Of a DNA stretch of 22,758 nt, positions 1 to 6,968 are shown piece by piece (position 1 is the first letter of the stretch; each line of letters starts with the position of its first letter). A program made the position numbers and the translations under genes. The stretch is from JBOFSQ01 sp051651625 (GTDB lineage: Bacteria > Planctomycetota > Planctomycetia > Pirellulales > Thermoguttaceae), in assembly GCA_051651625.1 (NCBI GenBank), contig JBOFSQ010000009.1, forward strand, positions 1-22,758, written 5' to 3'. The notes beneath the pieces were generated by a model. It was not told the origin of the DNA, made no database searches, and saw only the letters and a list, made by a program, of their open reading frames with translations.

Positions 1-135
1 CAACGGGGCGCAAGAATTGAACCGCGTACACAACTCTTACGCCCCGTTGGGGCTACGGATTTTGTTGTGGATGCGTACCGTGGGTTCGCGGAGTACCGCT
101 CACCCACGGCTAAGTTCTGTCGCCCCGTTGGGGCG
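1..135 (+). repeat. Structured repeat module, right half of a composite element cut by the window edge
   Basis: Two identical short hairpins (stem GCCCC/GGGGC, loop GTT) lie at 41-53 and 122-134. Between them is a nested hairpin at 78-109 with outer stem CCGTGGGT/ACCCACGG, inner stem GCGG/CCGC and loop AGTA. Bases 1-10 are the end of another such short hairpin in inverted orientation, so the element continues to the left. The same order and spacing, with similar linker sequence, occurs twice in the element at 21854-22096. No protein is supported here, although a reading frame runs through it into the GH16 gene. Confidence 0.75.
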
Positions 136-223
136 AAAACTCGGACAACCAATGTTCTCGTGCAACCAAAACTTTACTACACCCCGTAGGATTCACTTTT
201 CACATTTCCAAAAGGAGCTTTCA

Positions 224-1054
224 ATGAAACGCCTGTTATTGCTTTGTGCTGTGTGTCTTGTTGCGACAAGAATAGTTTTGGCGGCGGAGACTGAAACGAT
301 CAAACCGTTTGCGGGCGGATCGGGGCAGTTTACGCGGCTCGTTTGGCACGACGAGTTTGACGGCAGCGGTTTGCCCGACGCCGCACGTTGGGACTACGAA
401 GTCGGTTACGTTCGCAACAAGGAGCTTCAGTATTACACAAAAGCGCGGAACGAGAACGCCGTGCAAGAAAATGGTTGTCTCGTCATAACCGCGCGCCGCG
501 ACTCGTTTGAAATCGACGGGAAACAGCACGAAATCACGTCGGCGAGTCTGATTACGAAAGGAAAGCAGTCGTGGCTTTACGGTCGGATTGAGGCGAGGGC
601 GAAGGTGCCGTGTTCGCTTGGGACGTGGCCCGCAATCTGGATGTTGCCGGAGAAGAGTCCGTATGGTGGCTGGCCGAAAGGTGGCGAGATCGACATACTC
701 GAACACGTCGGTTACGATCCCGACCGCGTTCACTTCAACGCCCACACCGGCGCATACAATCACACCAAAGGGACTGGACGCGGAACAAATGTCGCCCTCA
801 AGAGTCCGCAGAACGACTTCCACATCTACGCCGTCGAGTGGACGCCCGAACGGATCGACTGGTTCCTCGATGACAAGAAAGTTTTCACCGTAGCAAACGA
901 CGGGAAGGGGCCAGATTCGTGGCCGTTTGACCAGCCGTTTTATGTGATTCTCAACCTCGCCTTCGGCGGCGCGTGGGGCGCGCAAAAAGGCGTTGACAAA
1001 GACTCACTACCGCAACGATTTGAAATAGATTACGTCCGCGTTTTTCAGAAATAG
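224..1054 (+). CDS. Secreted glycoside hydrolase family 16 (beta-glucanase/laminarinase-like)
   Basis: This 276-residue protein is probably an exported endo-acting beta-glucanase that hydrolyses beta-1,3- or mixed-linked glucans. A signal peptide with a hydrophobic core covers residues 3-20 and likely ends at LAAE. The GH16 signature GEIDILEHVG is at 154-163; by family knowledge E155 is the nucleophile, D157 the helper and E160 the acid/base. Typical flanking GH16 motifs are visible: WHDEF at 41-45, TWPAIWMLP before the active site, VEWTPERIDWFLDD and the C-terminal RFEIDYVRVF. The length fits a single catalytic domain with no binding module. The start at 224 is chosen because AAAGGAG lies nine bases upstream and the signal peptide begins there; the open frame back to 17 only reads through a repeat. 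It appears monocistronic, with a nested inverted repeat directly after the stop. Exact substrate (laminarin, lichenan, agar) is not decidable from sequence alone. Confidence 0.95.
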   Translation: MKRLLLLCAVCLVATRIVLAAETETIKPFAGGSGQFTRLVWHDEFDGSGLPDAARWDYEVGYVRNKELQYYTKARNENAVQENGCLVITARRDSFEIDGKQHEITSASLITKGKQSWLYGRIEARAKVPCSLGTWPAIWMLPEKSPYGGWPKGGEIDILEHVGYDPDRVHFNAHTGAYNHTKGTGRGTNVALKSPQNDFHIYAVEWTPERIDWFLDDKKVFTVANDGKGPDSWPFDQPFYVILNLAFGGAWGAQKGVDKDSLPQRFEIDYVRVFQK

Positions 1055-1062
1055 GCCCGTTG

Positions 1063-1228
1063 GACTTGTTCGGAAACTTGCACTCTGCGGTTCGGTATAG
1101 CCGAACCCTCCAGACTCGGCATAGCCGAACCCTCCAGACTCGGCATAGCCGAACCCTCCAGACTCGGCATAGCCGAACCCTCCAAACGCCGTGCGGCGTT
1201 TGGCTGGAGGGTTCGGCTATGCCGAACC
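1063..1228 (+). repeat. Nested inverted repeat, copy 1, with four-fold amplified arm
   Basis: A flank at 1063-1088 (beginning GACTTGTTCGGAAAC) is followed by an arm whose core GGTTCGG-TATAG-CCGAACC is itself a hairpin. The 24-base unit starting CGGCATAGCCGAACCCTCC is repeated four times in tandem (1093-1116, 1117-1140, 1141-1164, 1165-1188, the last diverging at its end). The centre is a hairpin AAACGCCG/CGGCGTTT (1184-1201). The opposite arm is present once at 1202-1228. The other copies, at 8287-8386 and 19785-19868, have single arms. It starts eight bases after the GH16 stop, so it probably ends or stabilises that transcript. Confidence 0.85.
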
Positions 1229-1271
1229 GGAATTACCATTCACACCAATCACAAACAACCAACAGAAACCT

Positions 1272-1658
1272 ATGAATCGCCAAACAGTAATTGCCGCCAA
1301 ACGAACGTCACCACTTCCGCCGTCGCTTGAACGGGCGAAGTTAGCCGCCAAGATCGCCGTCGAGTTGCGTGCGACCGAACCGTGTTTGCTCGACCTTCGC
1401 AAAGTCACCGAACACTTCGACTTTTTTCTCATCGCCACCGGAACGAGTCGGCGTCAACTCCACGCGATCAGCGAAGAAATTGATCGCGTCTTTGAAAAAG
1501 AGCTTGGCGACCAGCGACTCTCAATCGCTGGTTACGACGAGAGCCGCTGGATCGTGCTCGACTACGGTGACATCGTTGTCCACCTCTTCGACCAAGAAAC
1601 CCGCGAGTTCTACGCCCTCGAAGAACTCTGGGGCCGCGGCGAACGTGTTGAAGTGTGA
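1272..1658 (+). CDS. rsfS: Ribosomal silencing factor RsfS (Iojap family)
   Basis: This 128-residue protein is a RsfS/Iojap homologue. The family binds ribosomal protein L14 (uL14) on the 50S subunit and blocks subunit joining when nutrients are short. The conserved core is clear: a segment around residues 45-60 reading HFDFFLIATGTSRRQLHA, and the C-terminal signature with DYGDIVVHLFD and FYALEELWG. Length and layout match the family. The start is the ATG at 1272 because the upstream codons in this frame run through the inverted repeat; there is no strong Shine-Dalgarno, which is common in planctomycetes. In many bacteria rsfS is linked to nadD, but that gene is not beside it here. The protein is cytoplasmic and probably constitutive. 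Confidence 0.95.
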   Translation: MNRQTVIAAKRTSPLPPSLERAKLAAKIAVELRATEPCLLDLRKVTEHFDFFLIATGTSRRQLHAISEEIDRVFEKELGDQRLSIAGYDESRWIVLDYGDIVVHLFDQETREFYALEELWGRGERVEV

Positions 1659-1739
1659 CGGTTATAACGACTGTTCGGGCTTGACAACCAGCGACCGGCA
1701 AATCTTTGCTGTTTTTTGTAAACTTGACGCCCCGCACCC

Positions 1740-1768
1740 TTTACGCAGACCGCCTATTGTGATAAAAT
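1740..1768 (+). promoter_or_regulatory. Putative sigma-70-type promoter of the Cys-rich gene
   Basis: TTTACG (1740-1745) is separated by 17 bases from TAAAAT (1763-1768), with an extended -10 TGA directly in front. Transcription would start near 1775 and leave a leader of about 80 nt. This is based only on consensus similarity. The remaining gap 1659-1739 shows nothing else that I recognise. Confidence 0.45.
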
Positions 1769-1856
1769 CTGCGGCGTTGACCCGTTGGCGGACGCTGTGC
1801 GTATGTTGTGTAGCGTCGTTAGGTTCCGTTCCAAAACACTGTAGAGGAGAAGAGAG

Positions 1857-2732
1857 ATGAAACTGTTGGTTGGTGCGATGGCTGGTTTGGTGGCGTTGGT
1901 CTTGTCGGCACCGGTTTCGGCTGGTGTTATGGCGGGTGCTGCGCCGTGTGGTTGTGCGGTGACGCCCGGAGTTCCGTGTGCGACTCACTGCGGAGTCAAG
2001 ATGGTTCGGACGCGCGGCCATTTCGAGCGCGTCGTTGAGATGGTCAACACTTGTCAGGTTGTCCGTCGTCCGGTCGTCGAGACGGTTCAGCGCGAAGTTG
2101 CGTTCACCGTTTGCAAGCCGGTGTATGAAAACGTTCAGCGCGAAGTTGCGTACACGGTCTTCCAGCCGCAGACGTACACGAAAAAGGTGGCCGTTGACCG
2201 TGGTCACTGGGACTGCCAGACGTATGAGGTTCCGGGGCCGGTGATTTGCCGTCGCGTGTGGGTGCCGTGTGTCGATCCGTGTGCGGGCGTTTGCGACCCG
2301 TGTGTTCGCCGCTGCTGTCCGCGTGGCCGCTTTCAAATTGTGCCGGTGCAGTGCCCGCCGCGCGTTTGCACTCGTCGCGTTTGGGTTCCGAACGTCGTCG
2401 AAGAAGAAGTGACTTGTACGCGAATGGTCCCCGTCGTGCAGACGAAGACTTGCGACTACCAAGTTTGCCGAATGGTCTCCGAAACGCAGACTCGCGTTGT
2501 CAACCAGACGTTCTGCCGCATGGTCTGCGAGACGGTGCAAACGACAGTTCCGCGTTGCCGTCTTGTGTGGGTTCCGGGCGAGTGCATTCCGGTCCCAGTT
2601 GCTCCGCGCTGCTGCACAATGTGTGGCCTTGCTCGGCTGCGTTGCCGTTGTGCGATGATGGGCGAACCTATGCCAGTTGGCGAGCCGATGCCCGCCCCGG
2701 AAGCCCCAGAAACTGAACAGCCGAAACCGTAG
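1857..2732 (+). CDS. Secreted Cys-rich repeat protein, planctomycete 'YTV'-like
   Basis: This 291-residue protein has a clear signal peptide (residues 1-22, core LVGAMAGLVALVLSA) and then a low-complexity chain with 28 cysteines, many in CxxC, CC or CxC clusters. Short degenerate repeats occur: REVAFTVCKP then REVAYTVFQP, several RRVWVP segments, and CRMVSETQT/CRMVCETVQT. No catalytic motif is visible. It resembles Cys-rich proteins with YTV-type repeats that have been linked to planctomycete cell walls; that link is family knowledge recalled, and a structural, disulfide-crosslinked role is inference. The C-terminus (after about 270) is Pro/Glu/Met-rich. A strong Shine-Dalgarno GAGGAG lies seven bases before the ATG, and a promoter-like sequence lies upstream. 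It is convergent with queG; a long AT-rich hairpin separates the two. Confidence 0.85.
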   Translation: MKLLVGAMAGLVALVLSAPVSAGVMAGAAPCGCAVTPGVPCATHCGVKMVRTRGHFERVVEMVNTCQVVRRPVVETVQREVAFTVCKPVYENVQREVAYTVFQPQTYTKKVAVDRGHWDCQTYEVPGPVICRRVWVPCVDPCAGVCDPCVRRCCPRGRFQIVPVQCPPRVCTRRVWVPNVVEEEVTCTRMVPVVQTKTCDYQVCRMVSETQTRVVNQTFCRMVCETVQTTVPRCRLVWVPGECIPVPVAPRCCTMCGLARLRCRCAMMGEPMPVGEPMPAPEAPETEQPKP

Positions 2733-2750
2733 TGCGATTGGTGAATCGTT

Positions 2751-2790
2751 CATAGGACATATAGGTCATATAGGACCTATATGTCCTATG
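2751..2790. terminator. 17-bp perfect inverted repeat between convergent genes
   Basis: A perfect 17-bp stem (arms 2751-2767 and 2774-2790, arm start CATAGGACATATAGG) encloses a six-base loop. It lies between the 3' ends of the Cys-rich gene and queG, where a bidirectional terminator would be expected. It has no T-run on either side, so it could be a dispersed repeat instead. The sequence TCCTATGGTTGTG at its right edge recurs 41 bases later, overlapping the last codons of queG. Confidence 0.6.
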
Positions 2791-2826
2791 GTTGTGGTGT
2801 GTCCCATGGCTGCGGGCCGCTATTTC

Positions 2827-3816
2827 CTATGGTTGTGCGCCACTCACTCTCCCCAGCGGTGTATCGCCGTAGATTTTTGCGAATGTTTCTGGCGTGAGCG
2901 AGTCCCAGATTTCTGGTGGGATACAGCGTTGCTTGCGGATTCTGTTGTCCGCAGCGTTGAGCGGGCAGACTGTTTGACAGGTGTCGCAGCCGAAAAACCG
3001 ATTCCCCAAACGTTCCGCGATTTCTGGCGGAATCGGCGTCGCGTCATCGCCGCTCTTTTTTTGTTCGGCGCGATACTCAATCGTCCAGTAGTTTAGACAG
3101 CGGCGTGCATCGAGTCCGTTTTCGGTGAGTGCCGAAGTCGGACACGCCTCAACACACCTGCGACATGTTCCACACGTCGCATCACACATTGCGTTGTCGG
3201 CACCGTCCGCAGGCGGCGTACTCGCTGGGAACTTCGCTGTCGAAAGAAGCGTCGCAAGAAAGAAACGCGACCCGCGACCGTGAACGGCGAGTAACGTGTT
3301 GCGTCCGATGAGACCGAGTCCCGCTTCGCGTCCCCAAAACTTTTCCCAGAGTGGTGCGGTATCGACGACGCCACGGCAACGCTCGTTCGGAAGCAGTTCG
3401 CGGTGGAGTGCGGCGAGTGTCGCCAAACGTTCGCGGCACCAGAGATGATAGTCGCGGCCACAGGCGTAGTCGGCGACGAGATTTTTTGCGACGTGTTCGT
3501 CTGTCGTCGCAAAACGTGAATCGTCGTTGTCGCCAAGAACCGTGCGGTATGAAACAGCCAGCACGACTAGCGACGCGACACCTTCGAGAATCGAGGACGG
3601 ATTTTCGCGCGGTTCGCATCCGCGCTGGAGAAAGTTCATCGAGGCGTGACAACCGCGACGAAGCCAATCGCGGTAGATCGCGGCCATCGCGTGGCCGCGT
3701 GGTGAAGAAAGCGACGCCGCAGGCGCAACACCAACGGCGTCAAAACCGAGACGCACCGCAGTCTCGCGGATCGCAGCCAGTGCAGAACCAACTGCGTCGA
3801 GCGCGGCGACACTCAC
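2827..3816 (-). CDS. queG: Epoxyqueuosine reductase QueG
   Basis: This protein of about 329 residues carries out the last step of queuosine synthesis, a cobalamin-dependent reduction of epoxyqueuosine in tRNA. Visible features, counted from the GTG start: the VVDTAP motif with the probable catalytic Asp152, AGLGLIGRNTLL, a first 4Fe-4S set C215, C218, C221 with C225-P, and a second set including C240 and the FFGCDTCQTVCP cysteines 277, 280 and 284. The open frame extends to 3987 but that part overlaps rpmB and is not QueG-like. GTG at 3816 overlaps the rpmB TGA stop as GTGA, suggesting translational coupling, and places the family N-terminus correctly. The frame ends within a short repeated sequence (TCCTATGGTTGTG), so the last few residues may be recent. 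Confidence 0.93.
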   Translation of the reverse strand: MSVAALDAVGSALAAIRETAVRLGFDAVGVAPAASLSSPRGHAMAAIYRDWLRRGCHASMNFLQRGCEPRENPSSILEGVASLVVLAVSYRTVLGDNDDSRFATTDEHVAKNLVADYACGRDYHLWCRERLATLAALHRELLPNERCRGVVDTAPLWEKFWGREAGLGLIGRNTLLAVHGRGSRFFLATLLSTAKFPASTPPADGADNAMCDATCGTCRRCVEACPTSALTENGLDARRCLNYWTIEYRAEQKKSGDDATPIPPEIAERLGNRFFGCDTCQTVCPLNAADNRIRKQRCIPPEIWDSLTPETFAKIYGDTPLGRVSGAQP

Positions 3817-4184
3817 TTCTTCTTTGGCGTTGACTTTCCTGCCGCCGACTTCGCCGTCACCGACTTTGCCGCTGCCGCAGGCCGCGGTGAGACGTGAATT
3901 GCTGCGGCCATTCTCTTTTCTTTTTCCGCCGTCATTTTGAACGGTGCGTTGCGAACACGCTTGACCACCGCCCCACTTCGCATACATTGAACGCAGATAC
4001 GAACCGTTTTGTTCGTACCGTTTTCGGTCGTGATGTGGACATCTTGGAGGTTGGGGCTGTACGTTCGCCGCGTGATGCCGGTAACTTTCGTACCAACGCC
4101 GCCGAGATACTTCGCTTTGCCGCGAATCGTCATCTGATTACCGACCTGCCGTCCCTTACCACATATCTCGCAAACCCGAGCCAT
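3813..4184 (-). CDS. rpmB: Large-subunit ribosomal protein bL28 with C-terminal extension
   Basis: Residues 1-80 are a zinc-ribbon form of bL28. They begin MARVCEICGK, keep RRTYSPNLQ near 39-47, and have the Cys pairs C5/C8 and C64/C67 expected to bind zinc. The total of 123 residues is clearly longer than the usual 60-80. The extra tail of about 40 residues is rich in Ala, Lys, Ser and Pro and ends in three lysines. It is likely disordered and RNA-binding (inference). The start at 4184 is fixed by AAGGA about ten bases upstream and by the conserved N-terminus; upstream in-frame codons are not bL28-like. The stop overlaps the queG start, so the two form an operon. A promoter-like sequence lies at 4244-4271. 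Confidence 0.95.
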   Translation of the reverse strand: MARVCEICGKGRQVGNQMTIRGKAKYLGGVGTKVTGITRRTYSPNLQDVHITTENGTNKTVRICVQCMRSGAVVKRVRNAPFKMTAEKEKRMAAAIHVSPRPAAAAKSVTAKSAAGKSTPKKK

Positions 4185-4243
4185 AGCCAAATCCTTTTTC
4201 GTGTACCTGTTGAGTCGCCAAAAACAAAGCCAAACGGTGCGGT

Positions 4244-4271
4244 ATTCTACCGAAGTAGCACCGTTCATCAA
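4244..4271 (-). promoter_or_regulatory. Putative promoter for rpmB-queG
   Basis: On the minus strand TTGATG (4271-4266) and TAGAAT (4249-4244) are 16 bases apart, giving a leader of about 50 nt before rpmB. This is a consensus match only. The rest of the gap 4185-4437 holds a short GC hairpin (CCCC/GGGG around 4391-4402) and no gene that I can support. Confidence 0.4.
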
Positions 4272-4437
4272 GGGGTGCGGCGTGAAAGTTTCCTGTATGC
4301 TATATTCAAGACGGTTTGAATTTCCCGTACCAAGACGGTAGCGGCCCATCGAGGCCGCGGCGCGACGGAGGGCGAAGCCGACAAATCGACCCCTCACGGG
4401 GCTACATCAGCCGCACCGTATCGTACCCGCGTGCACA

Positions 4438-5223
4438 TCACTTCCAATCCGCCTCATTCATATCTGGCAAGGCGAGGAGGCTCTTGTCCAGTGGCGGTTT
4501 GACGAAGACGTGCTGCGTGTGTGAAGCGACGTTCGCTGTTGAGCGGCTCTTCGTTGCCACGTCTGTTGCGCGACGGTAGATTGCATCGCGGCGTTCGGCT
4601 TCGCGGATGAGAGCGACACGTTTGGCGTCGGCGGCGCGGAGTGTGGCGTTGAGCGTACAGACTTCCTTCGACAGACGAGCGGTCTCGCAGACGTCTTGAT
4701 TTTGTTCGGCGATGGCGAGGTAATTCTCGGCCTCGGCGAGAGTTTCCGACAGCGAGATGCAGTACGTCCCCTGCTGGAGTGCGATGATGTCGGCGCGGTT
4801 GGCGGCGACGGCGGCCTGTTTTGCGGCGTACTGCTGCGCGACCGCACAGTTAATCGCGGCAACGTATTCCGGTGCGATGTAGGCGACGGGTTTGTCGCAT
4901 CGTCCGTGTTGGGCGTAGCAAGCGTAACCGCAGGTGTGGCCGTAACCGAGTCGTCCCAGCGTCCCCGGATAACCGCACTTGATCGGCACTGGTCGCGCTT
5001 CCATCCACTGCGGATCGTGTCCATAACGGGCGATGTGTTCGCAGCACCGCAGACAATATGGGCACAAACCGCTCGTCTCAAGTTGCCGCTGCTCTTCAGC
5101 CCCCGGCACGCCGACCATAAACGGGCAACCACACGGCGGCGGGACCGGTCCACCAGCAACACCGTCTACAGCGCAATCCACCGCGAAAAACGCAACAACA
5201 ACCAAAAGCCAAAGACGTTTCAT
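4438..5223 (-). CDS. Secreted Cys-rich protein with alpha-helical C-terminal half, unknown function
   Basis: This 261-residue protein is not one I recognise as a named family. Residues 1-24 form a signal peptide (core LWLLVVVAFFAV). Residues 30-110 hold eleven cysteines in clusters such as PCGCP, CPYCLRCC, HTCGYACY and RCD, together with many Gly, Pro and Tyr. From about 118 to 240 the sequence is Ala/Gln/Glu-rich and predicted helical, possibly a coiled coil, with three scattered cysteines and a basic stretch near 200-215. The Cys-rich half could bind metal or form disulfides. The start at 5223 has AAAGGAG nine bases upstream; the frame beyond it lacks a signal peptide. Like the Cys-rich gene at 1857 it stands alone and is probably extracytoplasmic; the two are not obviously homologous. 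Confidence 0.8.
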   Translation of the reverse strand: MKRLWLLVVVAFFAVDCAVDGVAGGPVPPPCGCPFMVGVPGAEEQRQLETSGLCPYCLRCCEHIARYGHDPQWMEARPVPIKCGYPGTLGRLGYGHTCGYACYAQHGRCDKPVAYIAPEYVAAINCAVAQQYAAKQAAVAANRADIIALQQGTYCISLSETLAEAENYLAIAEQNQDVCETARLSKEVCTLNATLRAADAKRVALIREAERRDAIYRRATDVATKSRSTANVASHTQHVFVKPPLDKSLLALPDMNEADWK

Positions 5224-5355
5224 GGAACGAATCTCCTTTCTCCCAGCATGCACCAGTACCGCGTGAGTATAGGTCACAATTACCAGCGCAGCGAGAAAAA
5301 ATTGCGATTCAATGTGTCATCCCAGAAGAATAACTGTTCACGGATTTTTGAGGAG

Positions 5356-5533
5356 TTTCACACGGAGGCACAGAGGCACGGAGAGGCGATGAATCCGCAG
5401 ATGCCGCAGATTGTCGCAGATTTTACGCATTGTTGGCAGTTCTTTTTTGCGCCTTTGTGCGAAACAAAGAATTGCTCGCAATGTATGCTGTCATGTGACT
5501 CTCCCCCGTGCCTCTGTGACTCCGTGTGAGAAA
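5356..5533. repeat. Long imperfect inverted repeat of the CACGGAG family
   Basis: The arms at 5356-5384 (core ACGGAGGCACAGAGGCACGG) and 5500-5533 are near reverse complements. The interior contains a triple GCAGAT-type repeat (5397-5425) and smaller complementary stretches such as TTCTTT/AAAGAA. It fills most of the 369-base gap between galK and the Cys-rich gene; no ORF in it is convincing. A shorter relative with perfect arms is at 16555-16617. TAACTGTTCACGG at 5331-5343 is one base off a motif repeated at 8222 and 20121. Confidence 0.75.
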
Positions 5534-5592
5534 AAAGAACTGCGTGTAAACGCAAAACCCGTGAACGCTTACCCAGAAGACGTGAGCCACAC

Positions 5593-6771
5593 TCATTGCA
5601 GCACCGCCGCACCGCACGCGGCGCGGGTGACGAAGGCGGACGGCGCGATCCCCGTTTTGTTTTTGTAAGCGGCGGCGACCGACGATGCGATCTCGTCCGC
5701 GAGACGCGACTCGACCAGCGATACCGTACACCCGCCGAAACCGCCGCCCGTCATACGCGATCCCCAAACGCCGGACGTGCTGTTTGCCAAGTCTACAAGT
5801 ATGTCGATCTCTGGGCAACTTATCTCGAAGTCGTCGCGCATCGAGACGTGACTTTCACGCATCAGTTCGCCGCAACGTTTCCACTCTCGCTCACGCAGCG
5901 CATCGGCCATTGCAAGTGTGCGGTCGTTTTCGGTGACGACGTGCCGCGCACGCCGAATGCAAACTTCACCATCGCTGGCAGACGCAAACGCCGCGCGATG
6001 CTGGTCAAGAAACGGCATCGTAACGTCACGAAGACTCGGCTTGCCAAGAATCTTCGCCGCCGTTTCGCACTGCCGCCTGCGCGTCGGGTACTCGCTGCCG
6101 GTGAGCTGGTGTTTGACGTTGCTGTTGATGATGAGCACCGCAACGTCGGGGGCATCGAGCGGCACCATCGACGGCACGCGACTGCGGCAATCGAGCAGCA
6201 TCGCCTTGCCAGCTTCCGCCATCGTCGAGATGAATTGATCCATAATCCCGCACGGCATGTGAGCGAACTTGTGTTCCGCTTTTTGACAGAGCAACGCTTT
6301 TTGGGCCGGATCGAGCCTGCGGCCCGACAACGTTTCAAGGAGCGTCGCGGTTGCAACTTCGAGCGACGCACTGCTCGAAAGTCCGCCGCCCAGCGGAACG
6401 TCTGAAACGATCACCGCGTCAAACGGATCGACTTTCACGCCCGCCTCAAATGCGAACTGCAAAACGCCTTGAACATAACTCGACCAGACAACTTTCTCGG
6501 TCGGACGTGCCGTTCCGTCAATGAGCACGGTTGCCGAGTCATCGAACGCGATGCTGCGCAGTGTCGTGTTCGGGCCGCGACTTGGTGCGGCGGCGATCAC
6601 GGTGAACCGTTCTATCGCCATCGGGAAGACGAAACCGTCGTTGTAGTCGGTGTGTTCACCGATGAGGTTAACGCGCCCCGGTGCCGCGACGACAACCGTC
6701 GCCGGACGACCATACAAGCGTTGAAACGTTTCACGAGCGGAAGCGGCGAGAGTGGTGAGTTGGGATGTCAT
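5593..6771 (-). CDS. galK: Galactokinase
   Basis: This 392-residue GHMP kinase phosphorylates alpha-D-galactose at C1 using ATP, the entry step of the Leloir pathway. All family motifs are present in order: the galactokinase signature GRVNLIGEHTDYN at 32-44 (Arg33, Glu39, His40, Asp42), the ATP-binding GHMP motif PLGGGLSSSAS at 126-136, GIMDQF at 175-180 with the catalytic base Asp178, and the C-terminal GSRMTGGGFGGC at 337-348. Length is normal for the family. The start has AGGAAC about ten bases upstream. No galT, galE or mro is adjacent, so it is not in a gal operon here. The Gfo/Idh oxidoreductase upstream is on the same strand but separated by about 200 bases containing a hairpin element, which argues against simple cotranscription. 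Confidence 0.97.
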   Translation of the reverse strand: MTSQLTTLAASARETFQRLYGRPATVVVAAPGRVNLIGEHTDYNDGFVFPMAIERFTVIAAAPSRGPNTTLRSIAFDDSATVLIDGTARPTEKVVWSSYVQGVLQFAFEAGVKVDPFDAVIVSDVPLGGGLSSSASLEVATATLLETLSGRRLDPAQKALLCQKAEHKFAHMPCGIMDQFISTMAEAGKAMLLDCRSRVPSMVPLDAPDVAVLIINSNVKHQLTGSEYPTRRRQCETAAKILGKPSLRDVTMPFLDQHRAAFASASDGEVCIRRARHVVTENDRTLAMADALREREWKRCGELMRESHVSMRDDFEISCPEIDILVDLANSTSGVWGSRMTGGGFGGCTVSLVESRLADEIASSVAAAYKNKTGIAPSAFVTRAACGAAVLQ

Positions 6772-6790
6772 TGGTTGTTCCTGTTTGTTT

Positions 6791-6925
6791 CGTCACCCCC
6801 CGCGAAAGCGGGAAGCCAGCCTCGCAACAATTCGTGGACGCTGCGTCCGTCCTTTTTGGCACTCGCTTACGCTTCGTGTTCTTATTGACGTAACGTAATA
6901 AGAACACGAAGCGTAAGCGAGTGCC
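6791..6925. repeat. Composite dispersed repeat with 29-bp perfect hairpin, copy 1
   Basis: The left part (6791-6857) is a CGTCACC...CGCGAAAGCGGGAA hairpin plus linker. It is followed by a perfect 29-bp inverted repeat (arms 6858-6886 and 6897-6925, arm start GGCACTCGCTTACGCTTCG, loop of ten bases). The left part and one arm are found again in the same order at 18045-18139. It sits between the Gfo/Idh stop and the galK start and may terminate the upstream transcript. Confidence 0.8.
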
Positions 6926-6968
6926 CTGAATCATAACACGCCAACGACAACGCGACCAAATTGTTCCT

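Noticed and set aside
17..223. Upstream extension of the GH16 gene
   Set aside because: The extra 69 codons are read from the structured repeat, while the signal peptide and ribosome binding site mark 224.
236..985. Minus-strand ORF of 249 codons
   Set aside because: It is a shadow of the GH16 gene, which has intact catalytic motifs.
1093..1188. Tandem 24-base repeats as a possible CRISPR array
   Set aside because: The units are directly adjacent with no spacers, and the same arm appears in two other inverted repeats.
1045..1275. Short ORFs with repeated LEGSAMP or SRTLQTRH peptides
   Set aside because: They are translations of the nested inverted repeat, not conserved proteins.
1662..2753. 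Minus-strand ORF of 363 codons
   Set aside because: It is antisense to the Cys-rich gene, has a biased composition (Arg, His, Asn, Thr) and no recognisable motif; the plus-strand gene has a signal peptide and ribosome binding site.
4696..5529. Plus-strand ORF of 277 codons
   Set aside because: It overlaps the minus-strand Cys-rich gene and then runs through repeat sequence; no domain is recognisable.
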